Part shown: in pieces, positions 1 through 11,498 of the stretch | Layout: each line of letters opens with the position of its first letter | How positions within the stretch are numbered: position 1 is the stretch's first letter | Origin: Parasponia andersonii | Lineage: Eukaryota; Streptophyta; Magnoliopsida; Rosales; Cannabaceae | Assembly: GCA_002914805.1 (NCBI GenBank) | Contig: JXTB01000104.1 | Span: 148,970-212,969 of the forward strand | Direction of reading: 5' to 3' | Length of the DNA stretch: 64,000 bases | Made by a program: the position numbers and the translations under genes | The notes under the pieces: model-generated | What the model was told of the DNA's origin: nothing | Databases searched by the model: none | The model's input: only the letters and a program-made list of their open reading frames with translations

Positions 1-178
1 AGTACAAATTTCACAGTGAAAAATAAGTAATTCATTTGATTTACAATTTTCACAGTGAGAACGGTGTAATTCATTTGACCTTATAATTGTCTCTGAACTT
101 TGAATTGACTGAAATGGATACGCTCATATGCTAAGTACAAACTTTTGTCAGTAATTTATGTTCTGCGTTCTCCTCCAG

Positions 179-1138
<960 letters not shown>

Positions 1139-2955
1139 AAGCATTTCCTAAAACAAACTTAGTTTATGTGAGGCTGCTAAGTGTTGATGGAAAATTGAAA
1201 TTATTAAGTATTAAAAACAATAATCTGAAATGTGGAACACTTGTATTTTTTTCTTAATGAAATAAGAGTATGCCAAATCTGGGAGACTATTACCTATAAA
1301 TTTGAATTGATAATTATAATTTTTTTTCTTTACTAGTCAAGTCACGTCAATATGAACTCCTCTAATTACTTCTAATCAAATTTTGTGTCAATACAAGATA
1401 AATAGCTTAGATCTTATACAGATATGCATCCCAGCTCAACTCGAGAGGCTTGCCCACAAGCTACCCAATCTATTAAGTAGTGAATGCTACCATACCTTTC
1501 TAAGAACGTAATGAATTTTCATTTGTTACTGTTAGAAACTTTCTTCTTGTCCCTTTGTTTTGCATGTCTTTGTGATCAACCTTTCTAAAGGCTTCATTTT
1601 ATTAAGTTTTGACTAAAAGGTTTCATCTCGTGGGGTATCATTGAGCACAAGCACCCTTTATGTGGGCTCGGTATTTGTATGCGATTCTGAATATGACATA
1701 TGCTTTGACAAAGGTTATTTGGAAGTTCCTTAAGTTAGTGGATCATAGAAATTACTTTCTGTGTTGTATTCCAATTTTAAGATTTTGCAATAATGTATTT
1801 AATCTGTGGTATTGTGGAAATTCTGCCTGTCCGACGATAACATCTATTCTTACTCACCTAATTCCAAATTGGAGACCGAACTAATGTAGTTTTCTTTTTT
1901 TCTCTCATTTGGAAAGTAAAAGCTTGTTTATTGACAATTAGTGGAGGAGAAGAATTCAAAACTCATAATCTATATTCAATTAGAAAAATTTTAGAAAATA
2001 ATGCACAAAAGGTGATTTAGAAAGGAGATATAAAGAAAGAAAACAACAAAACGTAAACAAAAGAGAAAGACAATCTTCCAAATAAAAGTGAATCTCCTTT
2101 GCTTATTCAAAATAGAATAAGCCTGTTGTAAAGTTTGGAGGTTTCTTTTATCATTTTATGGCTGCTTCTTCTCCTTGAGAATAACATTGATTAGATTCAG
2201 GAAGGTCATGCCGATCATCACCAAAAAGGGGCTCCACCAAGTCCAATTCTTTTTTTTATTATGCATAGTTATTTGTTTATTTAAAAAAAAAAAGAAGAAT
2301 TCTTTCAAAGTTCTTTTGACCAGTTGAAACTGAAAGCTGATGCTACTTTATTGAAAGGCCAATTTAATGCAAGGTGACAGCACCACTTTGTTTTAAAAGT
2401 TGTGGGTTTCCCTTGCTTCTTTTTTGAATGAAAATGTGAAGGATTCAGAGATTTTTTTTTTTTTTTTTTTAAATATGACCTACAAATTCAAGGACACTGT
2501 GCCCTAACGTCGTTACACATCAACCATTTATTTTTATTATATATGAGAAAAAAAAAAAAGATCCCAACGGACTGAAAATCTGTATATAAGAGTTCTAAAT
2601 GAGAAATGATTAGAAGATTCCCTCCTCTCTCTCTCTCTCTCTTTCAAATCATGCATCTAAAAAGTTGTATGGACCTCTCTTGTGGATTTTCTCCCCAAGT
2701 GGGCAAACCTGTTTGATCAAACTAATGAGTTAATGCATTTTGGAAAGATATAACTTATACTACAACTTCTAATTAATGGGTGCATTCTAATGCCATTGAC
2801 CCCTTAACACACTGTTTTGAGAACCTCTAAGGTACCACTAACTTAGGTTGACCCAACTTATTCTCTATTTGCGGTGCAGAGTGGCCACGTTCTTAATAGT
2901 TTCTCAGGAGCTTTTGGGATAGTTCTTTAATTGCTAAGACATTTTAAGAAACACC

Positions 2956-2986
<31 letters not shown>

Positions 2987-4059
2987 GAAGGAAAAAGTCG
3001 TCCTAACTAGAAATGAGTGAAAACCAAGATTTTCTTAGTATGCTCGTCTAGTCATTTAGACTACTTTTTTTTTTTAAAAAAGCATATTAGAACACTTAAA
3101 AAAGTGTTGTAATTAGTAATATCATAATTTGGCTACTAGAAGCAATCTAAAATGTGTAATTACCAAAAGGGGAGGACGGGGGCAATATAAAGATTTGTGA
3201 GAAGGGATTCAAGGGAATATTGGTTTTTGATGATTGGGATTTGGAAAACTGGGGATTGAATCCAGGATGGAAGTAGGAGTTAGTGCCCAAATAGCTCATA
3301 TCATGATTGGGCAATGCTAATGCCCAATGGTACAATTCTTGAGTTTTAGATAGGGGCTGAAAGTCTTTATTTCCAATGCCTTCTAATAAAATGTAGAAAT
3401 ATAAGAACATTCAAAGTGGGGTTCCATCTTATCTTCAATTGCAAATAATGGTGTCCCTCAACAAACAGAAAAAAGGAAGAGAAGGAAGGCAAGTGAAGGA
3501 CCCCCCACATATCTACAACATGTGAAGGGCACGTAGACTCTTCCCCCAAAGGGCACTTGTGACAAAACATTTGCTCTTTAATCTCCTCCTCTAATAATCT
3601 TTTGTTCCCTCTCCGTGTTATGCCCTTTTGGATAGACTTGACATGTCCAATATTTTAAGACTATTATTATTATTTACGTGATTGGTGTATTCAGTGGACT
3701 TTAGGGGCCAAGGCCCAAGACACTATGTTTGTTAATGTGACGCATTATAATATTAGTACTACGATAATCCAGATTAAGAAAAGCTAAATAAATACCCTTC
3801 AATATCTTTGAACATTTTCTCTTTTTTTTTTTTCTTTTTTTTCGGAGAGAAATATCTTCGAACATATTAAGCACATAGAATAGTGATCTTATAAATAAGT
3901 TATTAATAGATTCAGATCCTTTCTTCTACATTTTCCAAAGGATAGTTATTTAAATTAATGGCCATTCGCATCCGTACCACTATATGTTACTCCTTTTCTA
4001 ACCACGTAGGCATATATTACATTTTAAGATTTAACATTTACATTTTGTTAATTGTACGT
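1139..4059. other. Gene-free AT-rich intergenic DNA
   Basis: No open frame here resembles a protein I know, and no RNA gene is apparent. The stretch holds homopolymer runs (T at about 2451–2470, C at 2954–2976) and a short CT tract at about 2625–2642. Minus-strand open frames at 3147–3570 have no recognisable domain. Confidence 0.6.
2954..2976. repeat. Poly-C tract of 23 bases followed by poly-A
   Basis: Twenty-three consecutive C residues are followed by about ten A residues. Long G/C homopolymers are rare in plant intergenic DNA and are hard to sequence, so the length given here is uncertain. Confidence 0.95.
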
Positions 4060-4235
4060 TAAAGTAATATATATATAAATATATATATAAGTTGCTAATC
4101 GTTTTTTTTAGTTATACGTTGGTATTTTTTTTTAACCGTTGGATCACCATTTAATGATGATTCAACAACTATATAAAGTATATGAAAAAATATGCATTAT
4201 TAATATTAATATTTTTTTTTATTTTTAGGTATAAT
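4060..4235 (+). repeat. Interspersed short repeat, copy A
   Basis: This segment contains the order 'aagttgcta', a T-rich run, 'aaccgttggatcaccattta', 'atgcattattaatatt' and 'ttttaggtat'. The reverse complement of about 16325–16560 shows the same blocks in the same order. Two diverged copies in opposite orientation 12 kb apart indicate a dispersed non-coding repeat family, probably MITE-like. I could not define termini or target duplications. Confidence 0.55.
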
Positions 4236-5020
4236 AACATTAAAATACCATGAGTTTTAACTTTTCTGTAAAAAAAAAAAACCATGATTTTTGAATGTCT
4301 GCAAAATTATGACATCATTTTTAAATTCCCATAAAATAATATTATGATTTTTGAATTTCTACAAAATAAAACTTTCACTTTTGAATTTTGTAAATTAATA
4401 CTCTGATAATTAAAATTCTTACAAAATAATACCTAGCATTTGAAATTCATATAAATTTATAACCTTAATGCCTAATTAGTTGATTTTAGTAATAAAAAGA
4501 TGATAGTAGTCATCACCAACTTAATTAAAACTTATTAAACAATACTAACATTTCTGAAAAAATATTTGTAATTAGCGTATTTCACTTTTCATTTAAAAAA
4601 AGTAACAAAATTAGAACAAGATAAAAGTAGTTAATTGTAAAATAAAAAATGAGAGTTAAAAAAAGAAAATTATGTTTTTTTAGCAATTAACCAAAAAAAA
4701 AGTAGTTATAAAATAATTTTCGACAATATACTAATATCTAAACATCTTTAATAAGTTAATGGGAGATGTTCGCATCTTTTAATTTGCTCATAGTATAAAT
4801 ATACAAAAAATAAAAATTGAGCGTATTAATTTGTAGAAATCATAAATATCAGAGTATTAACTTGCATAATTTAAAAGTGAGAATATTAATTTATAGAATT
4901 CCAAAAGTCATATATTATTTTTTAAAAATTTAAAAATAAGAGTATTATTTTATAGACGTTCAAAAGTCATGATTTTTTTAAACTTAAAAATTAAGATTCA
5001 TGGTATTTTTATGTGATTAA
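4232..5020. repeat. Foldback (long inverted repeat) element
   Basis: The left arm (about 4232–4460) and the reverse complement of the right arm (about 4785–5020) align over more than 200 bp with many mismatches. Both open with 'aaaataccatgA' and continue with repeated units of roughly 35–40 bp of the form 'aaaataatac...gatttttgaatttcta'. The arms enclose about 320 bp of AT-rich DNA. The structure fits an old foldback or MITE-type transposon, or a degenerate hairpin made by inverted duplication. No coding sequence is present. Confidence 0.55.
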
Positions 5021-7700
5021 CACTACTTTTTATTATTAAAAAATAGGTATAATAAATTTTCATGATTATAGATAATATATATATATTTACTTATTCACAG
5101 CCTTTTTGCCAAATAAATATTCTACCTTCGGTTTGACCATTGAAGCTTGGGCGAATCCAACCTTACAGGCAAGTATTTGCCTCACTAGTGTCAACAATTA
5201 TTGATATACTTTATCCAAGTGTGTCAAAGTTTAGGTTTGCGTCAAGTTCAACTTGGTATTGTTTGTACGTATTTTTTATATATTGTTATGCCCAAAATTT
5301 CCACACTATTTAGTTACGTATCTTTTCAAAGGAGTTTAGCATGTTTTGTTTTGAGAAACCGGCCTAAAGGCAATCAAAATTGCATACTGATCAAGCTAAG
5401 TTCACCCTCTGGACCTTTATTGTTAGTGAGTTCGTACCAACTCCATCAAATCAATTTCATTTTTCAATCACTAACATAATATTGATCTATGACCAATATT
5501 TTCGAGTTAAATATGGATAATGGAATGTTAATAAGTTACTTAAAATGATTTATTGATCTACTTAATATTATCTGGTTGTTTAAAAATTTTTTAGTCGTAC
5601 GAAAATCATTCTTAATTTTTAATTAATTACGCACTCTTATGCCAAACGAAAAATCTATTTACACATTATCACACTAAAATTCACATATTTTTACGTTAAA
5701 AAAAAATATGTGATTGATTAAAAAGGTGGCTTTATAGTATTTTTCTTTTCATTTTTTATAAATAGATTCAAATTAAGTGAAGTTAAAATAGTGGTGGTGT
5801 AGCATGAAAGAGCATACTATAGTGGTTGACCTCGTGCTTAGTTCAGCCATGAATGTGCTTAACAGAAAAAGGTGATGCAGAAATCCAAACACTCCTTTGG
5901 CTTCACCGATTTTTTTCTATTAAAATAAATAATTAATATTAATAATATTATTATTATTATATATTTTTTTTGAACCACAACACCACCACTACCCACTACC
6001 ACTGGACTCTACAGTCTGAACCAACCTTATATTAGTCGGGCTTCGTTGTTTGTTACTTTGTACATTGGCTTATGCCTCCTCCCAAGTTTTCCTTTCATTT
6101 ATTTATTTATTTTTTTCTAATGGAAGGCACAAAGATAATAATCCTTGATTAGTATATGCATGATCATACTTTTAAAAGCTTCTGATAATTTAATATTTAT
6201 GTAACACAGCATTAATGTATGCCACCTCCCATGCCGTACACGTGGCCCACACGCTCAATGAACAGATATTGGGGCCAGGCCAGACCCTGAGAATGAGATG
6301 GGTCTTCTTCACCCATCCAATCAGGTTCAAAGAAACCCAACTTTTGTCATTGCCAAAAAAGAAAAGAGATGCATTATATTAGTAAGTTATAATTAATTTT
6401 CATTAATATTAGCATAAGATGTTAGATGGGTTATGGGGTGGCTTATCAAACAGTATAATGCATGTGCCTAACTAAATGAATGGGTTTATGTTTTTCTATT
6501 TTTTTTCTTTTCTTTTCTTTTTTTTTTTCCATGAAGAAAGGAAGAACATGAGGCCGTCCAGAATCGAGCTCGTGTAGTCCTCACTGAAAGAGACATTCAA
6601 TGAGGTTATATGCTTATTTCAACGGAGAACTATTTAATTTGGTTTAGTAATTTACTTTAAGGGTATTTTTCTTATATAATAATTTATAAGAAAAAATTGA
6701 TGGACTTATGAGTGCAGTTCAGTGCAGTAGGTAAGATAGGTCCGTCACCTCAACTGGGTCGTTTAACGTATTGGGCGATTAGGATTGAGAGGTACCTCAG
6801 CTCATCATTCTTACGTAAGGTCTTTATCTCCATCTCTTTCTTTCTTTATCTTCTCTTTTATTTTTCAATTTTTTTTTTGTTTGTAAATAAAATGGAGAAA
6901 AAAGAAATATAGAGAGGTAAACAGAGAAAGATAAATATTAATGATATATATCAAGAAAAAGCAAAGGGTAACAACATTCTATGGCAGTGGTCATGCAAGA
7001 GACTGTTCCCACTATAAGCAATATGGATAAGCTAAGGTAAGCAAAAGTACAAAGAGGCGAAAAAAAAAAAAAGAAATGAAACAAAGGAAAACTCAATGTT
7101 GTTTTCATTGTTTTTGTTGAAAAACATAGTCTTCTTATCCTTAACTGCTGGCCCTCCTTGCAAAGCAGAACAGAGCTACTCAATTGACCCTGTAATGATT
7201 CATGAGAGAGAAAGAAGAGAGCTTGGAATAAGGGAAAGAAAGAGAAACACTCTCCCCCTCCCAAAAAAATAAAATAAAATCCAATTGCCTTTAAAATGTT
7301 GAGTTGTTTCAATTTCAGATGGGTCTATGGAGCAAGAAAGTAAAGCCAAAGCCTTTGCCTCAGAATCTCATAACTTATTCAATGGCACAGTCAGATCCCA
7401 CTTTGATGATAAGTTTTGCTTTTATCATCCTGTCCTGCCAGATTGAATACCAACGAAGAAGGCAGATAGATTTTCTCTTCTAATAATGAGTGAGAGAGAA
7501 AGAGAGAGAGGGAGGGAGGGAGAGACCGACCATTGGACTTGACTGCTTTAAAACGCAATCGTAGGGGTGTGACAAATCATCAAAATTATATAGGTCCCAC
7601 TCCCAACTATATAAAAGTCAGACCAAGATTCAATAATGGAGGAGTTCAGCAGCTAATCGAGACTCGAGAATAAAAATTTCAGTTTTACCGACATACCAGA
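5021..7700. other. Gene-free intergenic DNA downstream of the auxin-receptor gene
   Basis: I see no supported gene. The region has AT-rich DNA, poly-T and T/C-rich runs near 6497–6530 and a GA-rich tract at about 7494–7524. Open frames on both strands are short and of low complexity. Confidence 0.55.
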
Positions 7701-8014
7701 TGCTTTTATAGACCTAACATCTGGTTCAAGCATGGTGTTTTATAGTGAAAGAGAAGATGATCAAGAACAGTCATCAAACCATGAAAGCAAAGATTTCTTA
7801 TGTGTAATGAGAATGGAAACTCAGTCTACCTCCCGTAAGGTGGTGTGTACACCTTCATCACTTTCCATACATCATTAATAACCCTCACTATCAATTTCAT
7901 CATTCCATATTCAGAAAGACAAAGAAGCAAAAAAACAAAAGACAAACAAAACAAAAACAAAGAGAGTCCCACCAAGTATAGGGGTATTATATATGGTCCA
8001 TGCAAATTTTGGCA

Positions 8015-8020
8015 TTTATT
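8015..8020 (-). terminator. Candidate polyadenylation signal for the AFB gene
   Basis: AATAAA on the minus strand, about 765 bp beyond the stop codon of the minus-strand F-box gene. Plant polyadenylation signals are loose, so the real cleavage site may be closer to the stop. The 8021–8785 interval would then be the 3' untranslated region. Confidence 0.25.
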
Positions 8021-8785
8021 ACCCATATCACATTTTCTAACAATAACAATAATAAATTCAACAGTCAGGTGCTTAACAACACATCTGAAAAGAACAAACA
8101 CTTGGAAAGAGAGAGAACGAGAAAGATATATCAGTCTGCGCATTTAGTTCTCACCGGTTACAGCTTAAACTAACTACCACTTGAATCAAAATAGACAAAC
8201 TAAGTTCTTTAAAGAGTTGATACTTGCTTTCACTTCTCTACCGGTGGCGCTGAAGAGAACTCTACGAATAAGACATCTCTGAACCTCCACTTCAAGACCA
8301 TCTCTAGAGAACAAGATCTTCTCAGGGAAGAGATGCAGTTAAACCAATCTTCTAAGCTGGTGGTACACCCATCCCTTGTCCTCTGGCAGCCGTTGTTTAC
8401 GATCAAATGAATATGAAAGCAAAAAGAAACATGAAAAATTAAGAAGCGTACAATACAACAATGGATGATCCAATAATACCATGCAGAGAAATTCATCCTC
8501 AGCGTTAGTCTCCCTCCTCCGAGTCCTCAGGAAGAACCAAAACAAAGAAGAAACAGTCATTTTCTACAGTGCTCCTTAAGATGCCATTGCTACTTACCAC
8601 AAATGTCACTGCAAAAATCCAGCTCAAGAACAGAAGTTGTTTGCTCATCTTTTCTAATTGCAGGAACCATTGGCAGGCTTATACAAAAGTCACCTGCAGC
8701 ATTTACCTTTCCCACAGGAAAAGTTTTATAATTTCGTCGCAAGTCACGATGAGAAAAATGGAACCAACTTCTTGTAGCCAAAATT

Positions 8786-11145
8786 CTAAAGAATATCAAC
8801 AGACTTTGGAGTATCATCCCTCGGTCCTTCAAGTGATCGATACATGTATAAAATTTGAACATTTTCACCTGGGTCCTCCTCCACAAATTCATCCCTCATA
8901 ACTTCAATTACCAACCGAGGCATTTCACGAGCAATATCCCTACAGCCCTGGCGGGTTAACCTACATGAAGACATCCAGAGAAACCTCATGTTGTAATAAT
9001 GATGCAAGCCGGACTGCAGTGCTGCATCTCCAAATGGGCTATCCCTGATCTCAAGCTTTTGCAGTTTAGAGCAGCCCTCTAGCACATATTTCAGCCCATT
9101 GTCACTGTCTCCAGCAAAAGCAACAGAGAGGGTCCGAACTGATTTCCCATATTCTCCAATATAACTAAAAGCTCGATCAGTCAGCAAACCAGATACAGCA
9201 AGACGGGTCAGCTTCTTACAGTTCATAACAATGGCTCCAAATCCTTCGTCCATGGGTTGACCTGTCAAATGATCTGGTCGGTGTCTTCCCATTATACAGA
9301 GACGAAATACAGCCAGATCCGGGCAGTTCTTTGACATGGCTATCATTGCTGCATTTGTCATGCGCTGACAGAAATACAAAATAGATTCCAGTTTTCTACA
9401 ACCCTCAGAAATTGCTTGCAGACCAACCTCAGAAACAGGACCCTCAATATCCTCACGTGCATCAAACGGGAAAACCCGAAGCTCTCGAAGTTCTCTACAA
9501 GCTGCAGCGACTGCTTGTAGCCCTTCATCGCATATTGAATCAAGGACCTGCATTGAGAAAACATAAGTAAACTTCTTAAAAGCCAAATATTTTCACAATG
9601 CCACTAAAACACCAGAGATTCAGCACATACCCAGAAAGTTTGAAGCTTGTAGCAGTGTCTTATGACTGGTTTCAGTTGCTCGGCACTGATATTTGCATAA
9701 CTAAAGTTCAGAGAAGTGAGATTAGCACAGACTGGGTAGATTGCAGGTAAGAGCTCTGGCAAGGTTTCCCTGAACCCTGAGAGACAAACTAAGGATCTGC
9801 AAGCAGCGAATGCAGAGGCATAGTCTGGTTCCTGTTCAGACTGAATCATGCCATCGGATGTGCTGAATGCGCCGGTTCCTAGATGTGTGAGTTGTGGAGC
9901 TCGAACCATAAGCCGGTAAAGTTGCCCAATAGAAAGAAACCGGTTCAACCTAAGTTTCTTCAAACGTGGAGACCGAGCCACCAGCCTCTCTAATGCCTCA
10001 AAATTTATGAGGCACTCTACACAGTCAAAACTCAGAGACTCGAGACAGGTATGGCTCTCTGGAAAGCAATCTATCCAATCCACATCGTCATCATTAACCT
10101 CGGTTTCAATCAGATCAAGCACTCTAAGTTGTCTGCAAAATACACGTTATCAACTTGTCACATTCAGCTCCTCATTCGGTTCTCCATTGTAATTACACTA
10201 TTTATTTCAGGCATCCCAATGAGATATATACAAGCTAAAGAACGGACACAAAAGATACTGATTTGGCGGTTCAAGCAGTCACACAGATCATAAAAGCCAT
10301 CTAAGATAAACAGATCTAAACTTTCTTCTTACAAACATTCATCAGATCAAGAAAGACCCAGAAAAGCTATAATCCTTCCATTACCCCCAATCAATAAACC
10401 AACATATACCCATAACCATTATCGACACATAGAGATCTAACAATGAAAAAAGTGCCCAGAAATCAGAGTCGGAAGCTCTCTCAAACGACACCAAAAAAAA
10501 GGGGTCAAAGGAGAAATAGTACCTGCAAGTATTGGCCACCATGCCAAGGCCATGGGTCCCAAAACCCTCGCAGCAAACGAGGACGAGCTCCTTGAATCCA
10601 GGGAAGGACTCGGCGAGGAGGGCGAGATCATCGTCAGTGATGGACATCCGCTTAAGGTAAACCTTCTCGAGCCAGGGGTAGGCCTTGGCCATGGAGGCTA
10701 CCCAGGGAGAGAAGTGGGCCCCCCAGTTGCGCGGCATGAGATTGAAGTCGGCGAACCTTGGCTTGCCCTTGATCGCCACGGACTTAATCTTAGTAAACCG
10801 AGCGGTGGCGCGCCGAGGCGAGACGGCGTAGCAGTTGCCGATGAATAGCTCGGATCGGGTGAGGGCCTCCGCACGGTACCACGACTTGCAGACCAATGAG
10901 GCGGCGCTCCGGTCCCGCCGTGACGTCAGGAAACAGAGCACGTTTTCTAGAACGTTCTCCAGCACCTGGTCCGGGTACGGCGCCTGGAGCTCGATCGAAG
11001 AAGTCGACCCGGACCCCGACCCGGATATCCCAGTACAGTTCCGGGTCTTGCTCGACGACTCAGACACGCTCTCCGGGCATCCGGGATCCAACGGCGGAGA
11101 TCGATCGTCGTCCTCCGACATTTGGGAAGATGGGTCCTCCACCAT
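8786..11145 (-). CDS. AFB5: Auxin receptor, TIR1/AFB F-box protein of the AFB4/AFB5 clade
   Basis: Three exons: 11145–10523, 10132–9631 and 9547–8786, with introns of 390 and 83 bp and GT–AG borders. They join in frame to 628 aa (Arabidopsis AFB5 is of similar length). After an acidic, Ser-rich N-terminus comes the F-box at about residues 58–95, with the [10 protein letters not shown] start typical of AFB4/5, then leucine-rich repeats to the end. By family knowledge it is the substrate-recognition subunit of a nuclear SCF ubiquitin ligase that binds auxin together with Aux/IAA proteins and targets them for degradation. This clade also perceives picloram. Pocket positions seen: R130 (where TIR1 has His78), F131, F134, R457 and S494. 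The first in-frame ATG is at 11145 ([14 protein letters not shown]) and aligns with the known AFB5 start. There are no stops or frameshifts, so it looks functional. Confidence 0.96.
8974..8994 (-). promoter_or_regulatory. Degenerate miR393-site position in AFB gene (site not retained)
   Basis: This is the codon stretch (NMRFLWMS) where TIR1, AFB2 and AFB3 carry the miR393 target encoding TMRSLWM. Aligned by eye to that target, about 7 of 19 positions differ, including central ones, so cleavage by miR393 is not expected. This agrees with the known escape of AFB4/5 genes from miR393. Confidence 0.6.
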
Positions 11146-11150
11146 AAGCC

Positions 11151-11292
11151 TCCTCTCTCTCTCTCTCTCTAAATCCAAGCTTTTCCTGATCTGGGTTTTG
11201 ATCAAATAATAGAATGGAATCTCTCTTGTGCTTCAGATCACAGTTATTATGGGGCTTTTGGAAGAAAATGGGATTTGGGTTTTGAGTTTGAT

Positions 11293-11331
<39 letters not shown>

Positions 11332-11463
11332 GACTGGAATGGAGATTAGAGAAGGGCAACTGGGGAAGATGGGTTTGGTTTTGGGATTAGTTTAATTGGT
11401 CACAAGAGAGGGTGTACAGTAAGCTCTGCTGTCTGTGTCTCCAAGCATTGGGATTCTCCATTG

Positions 11464-11494
<31 letters not shown>
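11151..11494. repeat. CT/GA dinucleotide tracts in the AFB 5' leader and proximal upstream DNA
   Basis: There are three tracts: CT at about 11151–11170, just before the ATG in gene orientation, GA at about 11293–11327, and CT at about 11466–11494. In the transcript sense the first is GA-rich leader and the second is TC-rich. Such tracts are common in plant 5' leaders and core promoters (GAGA/Y-patch-like). I cannot place the transcription start. Confidence 0.75.

Positions 11495-11498
<4 letters not shown>

Noticed and set aside
3147..3570. Minus-strand open frames of 87 and 67 codons
   Set aside because: No recognised family, no splice-consistent partner exon, and composition typical of chance frames.
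7826..8147. Overlapping ~100-codon frames on both strands
   Set aside because: Low-complexity translations with no domain, in the likely 3' region of the AFB gene.
11146..11205. N-terminal extension of the AFB protein through the GA tract
   Set aside because: The extended frame has no ATG (it begins at a TTG). The family start matches the ATG at 11145.
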